This document shows, one piece after another, positions 56,085-64,000 of a stretch of 64,000 nt of DNA (positions are counted from its first letter, which is position 1; every line of letters starts with the position of its first letter). A program made the position numbers and the translations under genes. The stretch is from an uncultured Lactococcus sp. (GTDB taxonomy: Bacteria > Bacillota > Bacilli > Lactobacillales > Streptococcaceae), in contig NZ_CAKPUG010000001.1 in assembly GCF_934191625.1 (NCBI RefSeq), positions 124,001 through 188,000 on the forward strand, written 5' to 3'. Under the pieces are notes generated by a model. It had not been told where the DNA came from, did not search any database, and saw nothing but the letters and a program-made list of their open reading frames with translations.

Positions 56085-56950
56085 ATCTAGTCATAGGAAA
56101 GAATGGGTTGTTGGGACAGGAACTTTGCATACAGCTCGATGCAGAAAAAATACCTTATTTGGCTACAGGCTCTCAAGAGCTTGATATCACGGATAAAGCT
56201 GAAGTTGATACTTATTTTTCCCTCCATCAACCAAAAGTTATTTATCTTTGTGCTGGTTATACTGCAGTTGAAAGAGCAGAGCAAGAAGAGCAACATTTAG
56301 CTGAACAGGTTAATGCTTTTGGTACAAAAAATGTTGCCAAAGCTGCTGAGAAGATAGGTGCTACATTACTTTATGTTTCTACCGATTATGTCTTCAGTGG
56401 CGACTTAGCTCTTGGGGAAGAATGGGAAGTAGACGATATCCCACAACCGCAAACGTACTATGGTTATACAAAAATGTTGGGTGAAAATGCTGTTAAGAAA
56501 TACATAACAAAATATTACATCATTCGAACAAGCTGGCTTTTTGGGAGATATGGAAATAATTTTGTCTCTACTATAAGAAATAAAGCCAAAAATAAAAATA
56601 ATCGGGTAATTAAGGTGGTCAATGATCAATTTGGTTGCCCAACGTGGACGAGGACGTTAGTTGATTTCATGACATACTTGGTGCAGCATAAACCAGAATA
56701 CGGTATTTACCATCTGTCTAACGCAAAAGCTGAAACAAAAAACCTTTCCTGGTTTGAATTTGCATCATATATCTTGCGAGATGATGATGTTAAGATTGTG
56801 CCTCTTACTACGGCTGAGCTTGCATCAAAGGTAGAACGCCCCTACAACTCAACACTGAGTTTAAAGAACACAAAAGCTATTGGTTTTTCAATACCCACCT
56901 GGGAAGAGGCTTTAAATACCATGCAGAAGCAAAAAGAAGAGGGAGAATAG
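56081..56950 (+). CDS. RmlD-like dTDP-4-dehydrorhamnose reductase paralogue
   Basis: The 289-residue protein is colinear with RmlD at 3922-4818: glycine motif GKNGLLG (6-12), STDYVF (100-105) and Tyr127/Lys131. It is clearly diverged, for example GKNG for GGNG. It overlaps ldh by ATGA, so the two are co-translated. It may reduce a different 4-keto sugar or back up RmlD. No glycosyltransferase or sugar activation gene is near. Confidence 0.85.
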   Translation: MNLVIGKNGLLGQELCIQLDAEKIPYLATGSQELDITDKAEVDTYFSLHQPKVIYLCAGYTAVERAEQEEQHLAEQVNAFGTKNVAKAAEKIGATLLYVSTDYVFSGDLALGEEWEVDDIPQPQTYYGYTKMLGENAVKKYITKYYIIRTSWLFGRYGNNFVSTIRNKAKNKNNRVIKVVNDQFGCPTWTRTLVDFMTYLVQHKPEYGIYHLSNAKAETKNLSWFEFASYILRDDDVKIVPLTTAELASKVERPYNSTLSLKNTKAIGFSIPTWEEALNTMQKQKEEGE

Positions 56951-56953
56951 AGG

Positions 56954-57058
56954 ATGGAAATTCTTATTATCTGTCTCTTATTAAGTTTCCTTGTCTTTCA
57001 AATATTTTCTTTTTCCAAAACCTCGGTTCTTCAGGAAAAAGCGAAGAGAGAAAAATAA
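56954..57058 (+). CDS. Possible 34-residue membrane peptide
   Basis: ATG 56954 opens a short frame beginning MEILIICLLLSFLVFQIFSF and ending in a charged tail rich in Lys and Glu. GGGAG lies 9 nt upstream. It follows the rmlD2 stop by 3 nt and precedes a terminator, so it would share the ldh transcript. It may be a small membrane protein or chance. Confidence 0.4.
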   Translation: MEILIICLLLSFLVFQIFSFSKTSVLQEKAKREK

Positions 57059-57087
57059 GTCTTTAGTCAAAAAAATGTCACTTAGAA

Positions 57088-57118
57088 AAAACACAGCTAT
57101 ATTTCAGTAGCTGTTTTT
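57088..57118 (+). terminator. Terminator of the ldh-rmlD2 unit
   Basis: ACAGCTA pairs with TAGCTGT over an 8-nt loop, with an A-tract before and TTTTT after. Confidence 0.85.
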
Positions 57119-57161
57119 CTATTTATCTAAAATTAAATAGAGGAAGAAACACCCGAGCCTA

Positions 57162-57190
57162 TTGACACGATAGAAATAATTTGATAAACT
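57162..57190 (+). promoter_or_regulatory. Promoter of the rpsH-rpmD block
   Basis: TTGACA and TAAACT with a 17-bp spacer. The leader of about 80 nt contains the palindrome GGTCTTTTTAAAAAGACC (57201-57218), which could fold and stall transcription. Confidence 0.8.
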
Positions 57191-57277
57191 ATATAAGTTC
57201 GGTCTTTTTAAAAAGACCTCATTAATTTGAAAGTGGGATTGAACAAACCCAAACTACAAATAAGGAGAAATTACATT

Positions 57278-57676
57278 ATGGTAATGACAGACCCAATTGC
57301 AGACTTCCTCACACGTATCCGTAACGGAAATATGCGTCGTTTCGAAGTTGTTGAAGCACCTGCTTCAAAAATCAAACGTGAAATCGCAGAAATCCTCAAA
57401 GCTGAAGGTTATGTGAAAGACGTTGAATACGTTGAAGATAACAAACAAGGTGTGATCCGTGTATTCTTGAAATACGGAAAAAACAATGAAAAAGTTATCA
57501 CTAACTTGAAACGTATCTCTAAACCAGGTCTTCGTGTTTACGTTAAATCTGACGAAGTACCACGCGTACTTAACGGACTTGGTACAGCAATCATCTCAAC
57601 TTCTGAAGGCGTTGTAACTGACAAAGCTGCACGTTCTAAGAACATCGGTGGTGAAGTTCTCGCTTACATCTGGTAA
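57278..57676 (+). CDS. rpsH: 30S ribosomal protein S8
   Basis: The 132-residue uS8 ([20 protein letters not shown]) binds 16S rRNA and is the spc operon repressor in E. coli. ATG 57278 has AAGGAG 10 nt upstream; the next ATG at 57284 is too far. It starts a new transcription unit here. Confidence 0.96.
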   Translation: MVMTDPIADFLTRIRNGNMRRFEVVEAPASKIKREIAEILKAEGYVKDVEYVEDNKQGVIRVFLKYGKNNEKVITNLKRISKPGLRVYVKSDEVPRVLNGLGTAIISTSEGVVTDKAARSKNIGGEVLAYIW

Positions 57677-57764
57677 TCTCTTACCTCTAAGCAGAAAAGT
57701 ACAATAATTGTGAAAACAGGCAGTAGAAATACTCTTGATAATTTAACAGAAAAGGTAAAAAAAC

Positions 57765-58301
57765 ATGTCACGTATTGGTAATAAAATCGTTGTTTTGCCA
57801 GCTGGTGTAACAGTTGAACAAAACGGCGCAACAGTAACAGTTAAAGGCCCTAAAGGCGAATTGACTCGTACATTTGCAGAAGCTATCACAATGGAAATCA
57901 ATGGTTCTGAAGTAACATTCAAACGTCCAGATGATTCTAAAGAAATGAAAACAATTCACGGAACTACACGTGCAAACTTCAACAATATGGTTGTTGGTGT
58001 TAGCGAAGGTTTCCGTAAAGAACTCGAAATGATCGGGGTTGGTTACCGTGCACAACTTCAAGGTTCAAAACTTGTATTGGCTGTAGGTAAATCTCACCCA
58101 GATGAAATCGAAGCACCAGCAGGAATCACTTTTGAAGTTCCAGATGCTACACACATCAACGTATCAGGTTCAGACAAAGAAGTAGTTGGTCAAACAGCTG
58201 CTTACATCCGTAGCCGTCGTTCACCAGAGCCTTACAAAGGTAAAGGTATTCGTTACGTTGGCGAATTCGTACGTCGTAAAGAAGGTAAAACTGGTAAATA
58301 A
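57765..58301 (+). CDS. rplF: 50S ribosomal protein L6
   Basis: The 178-residue uL6 ([20 protein letters not shown]) ends with the conserved [14 protein letters not shown]. An 88-nt gap separates it from rpsH, with no terminator. Confidence 0.97.
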   Translation: MSRIGNKIVVLPAGVTVEQNGATVTVKGPKGELTRTFAEAITMEINGSEVTFKRPDDSKEMKTIHGTTRANFNNMVVGVSEGFRKELEMIGVGYRAQLQGSKLVLAVGKSHPDEIEAPAGITFEVPDATHINVSGSDKEVVGQTAAYIRSRRSPEPYKGKGIRYVGEFVRRKEGKTGK

Positions 58302-58443
58302 TCTTTTTGAGATTATGATCCGTCATTTGGTGAATTTAAGTTTGCCAAAATTCTGTAAATACAGAAACTTCCCGCTTGCATTTTTTGTAAGAAAATCGAT
58401 GGCAGAAACTATCGAAATATAAAATATTTAAAGAGGTAGAATT

Positions 58444-58791
58444 GTGATTTCTAAACCAGATAAAAACAAACTCCGTCAAAAACGCCACATTCGCGTTCGC
58501 GGAAAAATCTCAGGTACTGCTGAGACTCCACGTTTGAACGTTTTCCGTTCAAACACAAACATTTATGCACAAGTTATTGATGACGAAGCGGCTGTAACAC
58601 TTGCATCTGCATCATCACTCAAATTGACTGGTACTAAAACAGAACAAGCTGCTGAAGTTGGTAAACTTGTTGCAGAAGCTGCTAAAGCTAAAGGTATTGA
58701 AGCAGTTGTATTTGACCGCGGTGGTTATCTCTATCACGGACGTATCCAAGCACTTGCAGAAGCTGCACGTGAAGCTGGATTGAAATTCTAA
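58444..58791 (+). CDS. rplR: 50S ribosomal protein L18
   Basis: The 115-residue uL18 ([20 protein letters not shown]) binds 5S rRNA. The start is GTG 58444 after AGAGGTAG. The 142-nt gap before it holds a small TTCTGT/ACAGAA hairpin and no gene. Confidence 0.96.
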   Translation: MISKPDKNKLRQKRHIRVRGKISGTAETPRLNVFRSNTNIYAQVIDDEAAVTLASASSLKLTGTKTEQAAEVGKLVAEAAKAKGIEAVVFDRGGYLYHGRIQALAEAAREAGLKF

Positions 58792-58811
58792 GGAAAGGGG
58801 TAATCATTAAA

Positions 58812-59306
58812 ATGGCTAGAAACGAAGAAGTTAAAGAATTCGAAGAACGCGTTGTTGGAATTAACCGCGTTACTAAAGTTGTTAAAGGTGGACGTCGTCT
58901 CCGCTTTGCTGCACTTGTTGTAGTTGGTGACCGTAACGGTCGCGTAGGTTTTGGTACTGGTAAAGCTCAAGAAGTTCCAGAAGCAATCCGTAAAGCTATC
59001 GAAGCAGCTAAGAAAAACATCGTAACAGTTCCTATGGTAGGAACTACTGTACCTCACGAAGTACTTGGTGTATTCGGCGGTGGTAAAATCCTTATCAAAC
59101 CAGCTGTAGAAGGTTCTGGAGTTGCCGCAGGTGGTGCCGTTCGTGCCGTCCTCGAACTCGCAGGTGTTGCTGACGTAACATCTAAATCATTAGGTTCAAA
59201 CACAGCAATCAACGTTGTTCGTGCAACAGTTGAAGGTTTGCAACAATTGAAACGCGCTGAAGAAGTTGCGGAACTCCGCGGCAAATCAGTAAGCGATTTG
59301 GCATAA
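58812..59306 (+). CDS. rpsE: 30S ribosomal protein S5
   Basis: The 164-residue uS5 has the double-stranded RNA-binding fold ([20 protein letters not shown]) and the [12 protein letters not shown] segment. It affects decoding accuracy. AAAGGGG lies upstream. Confidence 0.97.
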   Translation: MARNEEVKEFEERVVGINRVTKVVKGGRRLRFAALVVVGDRNGRVGFGTGKAQEVPEAIRKAIEAAKKNIVTVPMVGTTVPHEVLGVFGGGKILIKPAVEGSGVAAGGAVRAVLELAGVADVTSKSLGSNTAINVVRATVEGLQQLKRAEEVAELRGKSVSDLA

Positions 59307-59316
59307 GGAGGATATC

Positions 59317-59499
59317 ATGGCTCAAATCAAAATTACATTGGTAAAATCACCAATCGGCCGTATCCCTGCACAACGTAAAACTGTTGTTGCACTTGGCCTT
59401 GGTAAACTTGGTTCATCAGTTGTGAAAGAAGACAATGCAGCACTTCGCGGCATGGCTAATTCAATTTCACACTTGGTAACAATTGAAGAAGTTAAATAA
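59317..59499 (+). CDS. rpmD: 50S ribosomal protein L30
   Basis: The 60-residue uL30 ([20 protein letters not shown]) is preceded by AAGGAGG. It is followed by a strong terminator, so rplO is not in the same unit. Confidence 0.97.
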   Translation: MAQIKITLVKSPIGRIPAQRKTVVALGLGKLGSSVVKEDNAALRGMANSISHLVTIEEVK

Positions 59500-59504
59500 T
59501 AATT

Positions 59505-59534
59505 AAAAAAGTTCAGATTATCTGGACTTTTTTT
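59505..59534 (+). terminator. Terminator after rpmD
   Basis: A-tract plus GTTCAGA pairing with TCTGGAC over TTA (one T-G pair), followed by seven T residues. Confidence 0.9.
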
Positions 59535-59636
59535 CTGAGAAAATTGTAAAAATTTTCAAGATGTCGAATTAAATAAGTAAAAATGTACATTAAATTTTAA
59601 GGTATAATTGTTTTTAAATGTGAAAGGAAGAGAAGA

Positions 59637-60686
59637 ATGAACAAACGAATTTTTGCACTTGCGACAGTGGCACTTGCATCAGTAATTGTACTTGCAGGCT
59701 GTGGAGGACGCAATACAGAAAGATCGCAAGGAAAAACAGACCTTAATGCAGCCTTAGTTTTAGGTAATGATGGGGTTGATGATCGCTCATTTAATCAATC
59801 TGCTTGGGAAGGACTTCAAGCCTGGGGGAAAGATAACGGGCTTTCAAAAGGAAAAGGAATTAACTACTTCCAATCTAACTCTCCCGCTGAATTTACTTCC
59901 AACTTTAATTCGGCCGTTTCAGGTGGTTATGATCTCGTGTTCAGTATTGGCTTTGTCTTGCACGAAGCAACTTCTCAAGCTGCACAAAACAATCCTGATA
60001 CAAAATTTGCTGTTATCGATTCTGTAATTGAAGGTAAAGATAACGTAGTTTCTGCAACTTTTGCTGACCAACAGTCAGCTTACCTTGCAGGTGTTGCAGC
60101 AGCAAAAACAAGTAAAACAAATCATGTTGGCTTTATTGGTGGAATCAAGTCAGACGTGCTTGCCGCTTTTGAATCAGGGTTTACAGCAGGTGCAAAATCA
60201 GTATCACCAGATATAAAAGTAGATGTCCAATATGCGCAATCTTTCACAGACGCCGGCAAAGGCAAAACAATGGCTTCTGCAATGTACGCGAGTGGTGCGG
60301 ATGTGATTTATCAAGCAGCAGGGAGCGTCGGTACAGGCTTATTTACAGAAGCTAAAAATTTGAACGAAACTCGAAAAGAAGAAGACAAAGTCTGGGTTGT
60401 TGGGGTTGACCAAGACCAAGAATACTTAGGTGGTTATACATCAAAAGACGGTAAAAAATCAAACTTTGTTCTTGTTTCAACGGTTAAAGAAGTTGGAAAT
60501 GCAGTGAAGGATATTGCCAATAGAACAGAAAAAGGAAAATTCCCTGGTGGCGAAAATCTTAAGTATGATCTTTCTAATGGCGGTGTAACACTTGCGCGAG
60601 ACAATGCTTCAGATGAGGCTTGGAAAGCAGTTGAAGCAGCCAAAGCTGATATTGTTTCAGGAAAAATTGAAGTTCCAGCAAAATAA
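59637..60686 (+). CDS. bmpA: BMP-family nucleoside-binding lipoprotein
   Basis: The 349-residue protein has a lipobox (IVLAGC), then the BMP family core (DDRSFNQSAWEGL, GFIGGIKSDVLAAFESGFTAG, YQAAGSVGTGLF, WVVGVDQDQEYLG). BMP proteins capture nucleosides for an ABC importer, here absent from the window. The gene has its own TATAAT (59603-59608) and terminator and lies between two ribosomal units. GGAAGAGAAG precedes the ATG. Confidence 0.9.
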   Translation: MNKRIFALATVALASVIVLAGCGGRNTERSQGKTDLNAALVLGNDGVDDRSFNQSAWEGLQAWGKDNGLSKGKGINYFQSNSPAEFTSNFNSAVSGGYDLVFSIGFVLHEATSQAAQNNPDTKFAVIDSVIEGKDNVVSATFADQQSAYLAGVAAAKTSKTNHVGFIGGIKSDVLAAFESGFTAGAKSVSPDIKVDVQYAQSFTDAGKGKTMASAMYASGADVIYQAAGSVGTGLFTEAKNLNETRKEEDKVWVVGVDQDQEYLGGYTSKDGKKSNFVLVSTVKEVGNAVKDIANRTEKGKFPGGENLKYDLSNGGVTLARDNASDEAWKAVEAAKADIVSGKIEVPAK

Positions 60687-60690
60687 AAGA

Positions 60691-60721
60691 AAAAGGGTAT
60701 GAAAGACATACTCTTTTTTAT
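60691..60721 (+). terminator. bmpA terminator
   Basis: GGGTATG pairs with CATACTC over a 5-nt loop (one G-T pair), flanked by A- and T-tracts. Confidence 0.85.
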
Positions 60722-60755
60722 TTTTATTTTGAAAAAGAAAGAGCTATGGAATGAT

Positions 60756-60784
60756 TTGCTTTTTCAGAGTAATTTTAGTAAAAT
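60756..60784 (+). promoter_or_regulatory. rplO-secY promoter with structured leader
   Basis: TTGCTT and TAAAAT with a 17-bp spacer. The leader of about 95 nt has nested pairs GTACA/TGTAC and CTCCA/TGGAG before the rplO binding site AAGGAG, which could serve ribosomal protein feedback. Confidence 0.65.
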
Positions 60785-60889
60785 GGAAAAGGTTTAAAAG
60801 CCAAAAATTACAAAAGTACAGGCGAGTTGAACTCCATCCTTCCTTAGAGTGGAGCGAGGCGGCAGCATTGTACAAAATAAGGAGAAAAC

Positions 60890-61342
60890 ATGAAACTTCA
60901 TGAAATGAAAGCTGCTGAAGGCAGCCGTAAAGTACGCAACCGTGTAGGTCGTGGTACTTCATCTGGTAACGGTAAAACATCTGGTCGTGGACAAAAAGGT
61001 CAAAAATCACGTTCAGGTGGTGGCGTACGTCCTGGTTTTGAAGGTGGACAAACAGAATTGTTCCGTCGTCTTCCAAAACGCGGCTTTACTAACGTAAACC
61101 GTAAAGAATACGCAATCGTAAACCTTGATACTTTGAACCGTCTTGGTGATGGTGCTGAAGTTACAGCTGAAACTCTTGTAGCTGCTAAAATCATCAAAGA
61201 TGTTAAATCTGGTATCAAAGTTCTTGCTAACGGCGAATTGACAGTTAAAAACCTTAAGGTTAACGTTGCTAAAGCATCTTCTGCTGCGAAAGCTGCTATT
61301 GAAGCTGCTGGTGGTTCTGTAGAACTTCTTGAAGCAAAATAA
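60890..61342 (+). CDS. rplO: 50S ribosomal protein L15
   Basis: The 150-residue uL15 (basic N-terminal [20 protein letters not shown], then [17 protein letters not shown]) binds 23S rRNA early in assembly. AAGGAG precedes the ATG. It heads a unit with secY. Confidence 0.97.
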   Translation: MKLHEMKAAEGSRKVRNRVGRGTSSGNGKTSGRGQKGQKSRSGGGVRPGFEGGQTELFRRLPKRGFTNVNRKEYAIVNLDTLNRLGDGAEVTAETLVAAKIIKDVKSGIKVLANGELTVKNLKVNVAKASSAAKAAIEAAGGSVELLEAK

Positions 61343-61350
61343 TTCAATTG

Positions 61351-61369
61351 GCGGTTGATTTTCAACCGC
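61351..61369 (+). terminator. Hairpin between rplO and secY, attenuator-like
   Basis: GCGGTTGA pairs with TCAACCGC over TTT, followed by a broken T-tract (TTATTTTA). Partial termination is likely because secY has no clear promoter of its own. Confidence 0.55.
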
Positions 61370-61412
61370 TTATTTTATAGGGTTAATATTTAAGAAAGTT
61401 TAGAGGGAAATT

Positions 61413-62729
61413 ATGTTTTTCAAAACTCTAAAGGAAGCTTTCAAAATAAAAGATGTAAGAGCACGGATTATCTTTACCATCTTTATTCTGTTTGTCTTTC
61501 GATTAGGTGCGCATATCACAGTACCGGGGATCAATGTTGAAAACTTGAATGCCCTGAGTGATTTACCGTTCTTGAACATGATGAACTTGGTATCTGGTAA
61601 TGCCATGCAAAACTACTCATTGTTTGCCATGGGGGTATCACCTTACATCACAGCATCAATTATTGTTCAACTTTTACAAATGGATATTTTGCCGAAGTTT
61701 GTAGAATGGTCAAAGCAGGGGGAAATAGGACGACGCAAGCTTAATCAAGCCACACGTTATATTACTCTAGTTTTGGCTATGGCTCAATCTATTGGTATTA
61801 CCGCCGGTTTCCAAGCTATGAGTTCGGCAAATATCGTACAAAATCCTAACTGGCAAACTTATTTAATGATTGGTGTCATTTTGACAACAGGATCAATGGT
61901 AGTGACATGGATGGGTGAACAAATCAATGAAAAAGGATTTGGTTCTGGTATTTCTGTTATTATCTTTGCAGGTATTGTTTCAGGTATCCCAAGCGCAATT
62001 CACGAAGTCTATACAGAGTGGTTCGTAAATGTCCGTCCGAGTCAAATTCCAATGTCATGGGTAATGGTCGCTATTCTGGTTGTTTCTTCAGCATTGATTA
62101 TTTACTTCACAACATTTGTACAACAAGCAGAACGTAAGGTTCCAATTCAATACACTAAGCTGACACAAGGTGCGCCGACAAGTTCATACTTGCCACTTCG
62201 TGTAAACCCAGCAGGTGTTATACCAGTAATCTTTGCAGGTTCTATCACAACAGCTCCAGCTACGATTTTACAATTCTTACAACGTGCTCAAGGTAACAAT
62301 GTTAGCTGGCTAAATAGCTTACAATCAGCCCTTTCTTATAATACATGGACTGGGATGTTACTTTATGGCTTATTGATTGTACTCTTTACCTTCTTTTACT
62401 CATTCGTACAAGTTAATCCAGAAAAGATGGCAGAAAATCTACAAAAACAAGGTTCATATATCCCATCGGTTCGTCCAGGTAAAGGGACTGAAAAATATGT
62501 TTCAGGACTACTTATGCGCCTGGCAACAGTCGGAGCTCTTTTCCTAGGCTTTATTTCGATTCTTCCAATCGTTGCCCAAAACATTTGGGGATTGCCAAAA
62601 ATCGTTGCCTTGGGAGGGACATCGCTCTTGATCTTGATCCAAGTTGCTATTCAAGCTGTTAAACAACTTGAAGGTTATCTTTACAAGAAAAATTATAAAG
62701 GATTTATGGATAATCCAATTGAAAGCTAA
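61413..62729 (+). CDS. secY: Preprotein translocase subunit SecY
   Basis: The 438-residue channel protein has ten membrane helices, the start FFKTLKEAFKIKDVRARIIF, plug region, and the C5 loop KIVALGGTSLLI near the end. It forms the protein-conducting pore with SecE (42715). It lies in its standard place between rplO and adk. Confidence 0.97.
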   Translation: MFFKTLKEAFKIKDVRARIIFTIFILFVFRLGAHITVPGINVENLNALSDLPFLNMMNLVSGNAMQNYSLFAMGVSPYITASIIVQLLQMDILPKFVEWSKQGEIGRRKLNQATRYITLVLAMAQSIGITAGFQAMSSANIVQNPNWQTYLMIGVILTTGSMVVTWMGEQINEKGFGSGISVIIFAGIVSGIPSAIHEVYTEWFVNVRPSQIPMSWVMVAILVVSSALIIYFTTFVQQAERKVPIQYTKLTQGAPTSSYLPLRVNPAGVIPVIFAGSITTAPATILQFLQRAQGNNVSWLNSLQSALSYNTWTGMLLYGLLIVLFTFFYSFVQVNPEKMAENLQKQGSYIPSVRPGKGTEKYVSGLLMRLATVGALFLGFISILPIVAQNIWGLPKIVALGGTSLLILIQVAIQAVKQLEGYLYKKNYKGFMDNPIES

Positions 62730-62731
62730 AA

Positions 62732-62757
62732 AAATCTTGCTTTGGCAAGGTTTTTCT
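62732..62757 (+). terminator. secY terminator
   Basis: AATCTTGC pairs with GCAAGGTT over a 4-nt loop (one T-G pair), followed by TTTT. A TATAAT at 62793-62798 could start adk transcription. Confidence 0.75.
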
Positions 62758-62790
62758 TTATTTATCGTAAGAAATGCGGTAAAATATTAA

Positions 62791-63528
<738 letters not shown>

Positions 63529-63532
63529 AAAC

Positions 63533-63562
63533 AAAAAAACACTGAAGATCACTTCAGTGTTT
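63533..63562 (+). terminator. Bidirectional terminator after adk
   Basis: AAACACTGAAG pairs with CTTCAGTGTTT over a 4-nt loop, with A- and T-tracts on either side. It also serves the minus-strand permease gene. Confidence 0.92.
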
Positions 63563-63575
63563 TTTCTTTGTGTAC

Positions 63576-64000
63576 CTATCTCCGGAAAAGACGTTTTAAT
63601 AAGGAAACGATTAAAAAGAGTGCAACAAAGATTAAGGTAATTGCAGAACTTGCAGGTGCATTGAAGTAGTAGGAAATTATCAATCCACTGTTCATACCAA
63701 TAAAGCCAATAATGACTGACCAGATTAGTACTGTCTTAAAGGATTTTCCGATAAGCATAGAAACACTAGCAGGTAAAACCATAATTGCGGAAACCAGTAG
63801 GGCGCCACAGGCTGGAATCATCAATGCAATCGCCAAACCCGTAACAATATTAAAAATCATTGACATGGCCCGGACAGGAAGACCATCTACCAAGGCCGTA
63901 TCTTCATCAAAAGTCATCACATAAAGTGGACGGAGGAAGAAGATAAAACCTGCAAGAACAATCAGAGCAATGATGTAGAGCATCACAACCTGCGGGGAAG
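63576..64000 (-). CDS. ABC-3 family metal permease, C-terminal part (5' end outside window)
   Basis: The minus-strand frame is open to the window edge and ends at TAG 63576. At least four membrane helices and the family text SAIMVLPASVSMLIGKSF and FNAPASSAI are visible. ABC-3 permeases (AdcB/ZnuB/MtsC) import zinc or manganese. It could partner the solo AdcA at 36352-37197, but the metal is not decided by this fragment. Confidence 0.85.
   Translation of the reverse strand, partial: SPQVVMLYIIALIVLAGFIFFLRPLYVMTFDEDTALVDGLPVRAMSMIFNIVTGLAIALMIPACGALLVSAIMVLPASVSMLIGKSFKTVLIWSVIIGFIGMNSGLIISYYFNAPASSAITLIFVALFLIVSLLKRLFRR

Overview
The window looks like a low-GC Firmicute chromosome of the family Streptococcaceae, most likely the genus Lactococcus. 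I lean towards the L. garvieae/petauri side rather than L. lactis, but that is inference and no search was run. Support comes from the rml-rgp rhamnose/rhamnan locus, a streptococcal-type comG operon, RmlC and RgpA variants typical of this family, and near-consensus SigA promoters with 17-bp spacers.

Layout. 1-0.96 kb: tail of a P-type ATPase. 1.1-29.0 kb: one long, mostly same-strand cell-wall polysaccharide locus. It contains dTDP-L-rhamnose synthesis (rmlA, rmlC, rmlB, rmlD), a rhamnan module (rgpA-D plus a 978-residue three-part glycosyltransferase carrying an RgpF domain), and a variable module. The variable module has six further glycosyltransferases, an NAD-dependent epimerase, DUF2304, LicD, two pyruvyl transferases (one sits inside the rhamnan part), a Wzx flippase, TagD, a surface protein with two membrane anchors, and two DUF2142 membrane proteins. 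Facing it is a secreted GH25 lysozyme with three SLH-like repeats. 30.8-32.7 kb: guaB and rpsU. 32.8-36.3 kb: a complete comGA-comGG operon, whose last gene is short and seems to use an ATT start. 36.3-42.5 kb: a zinc-binding lipoprotein gene behind a doubled AdcR/ZitR-like operator, an RluA-family pseudouridine synthase, a class A penicillin-binding protein and OatA. 42.5-45.3 kb: rpmG-secE-nusG, a MATE exporter and mscL. 45.5-63.5 kb: the S10 and spc ribosomal protein genes, rpsJ through adk. They are split by nptA, an Spx-family gene, an ldh and a second rmlD (between rpsZ and rpsH) and by bmpA (between rpmD and rplO). The end holds the 3' part of an ABC-3 metal permease on the minus strand.

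How the parts work together. Rml enzymes supply dTDP-L-rhamnose to the Rgp enzymes, and RgpC/RgpD export the rhamnan. The later genes probably make and attach a second, repeat-unit glycan. TagD and LicD suggest glycerol-phosphate decoration, and the two PF04230 enzymes suggest pyruvate ketals. SLH domains elsewhere bind pyruvylated wall polymers, so the adjacent SLH-like lysozyme may anchor to this very polymer; this is the most interesting idea in the window. Further points are predicted leaderless mRNAs (adcA, rpmG, perhaps rluD), a near-perfect 20-bp hairpin between rplB and rpsS, and two promoters (spx, ldh) that share an identical 15-nt -35 region.
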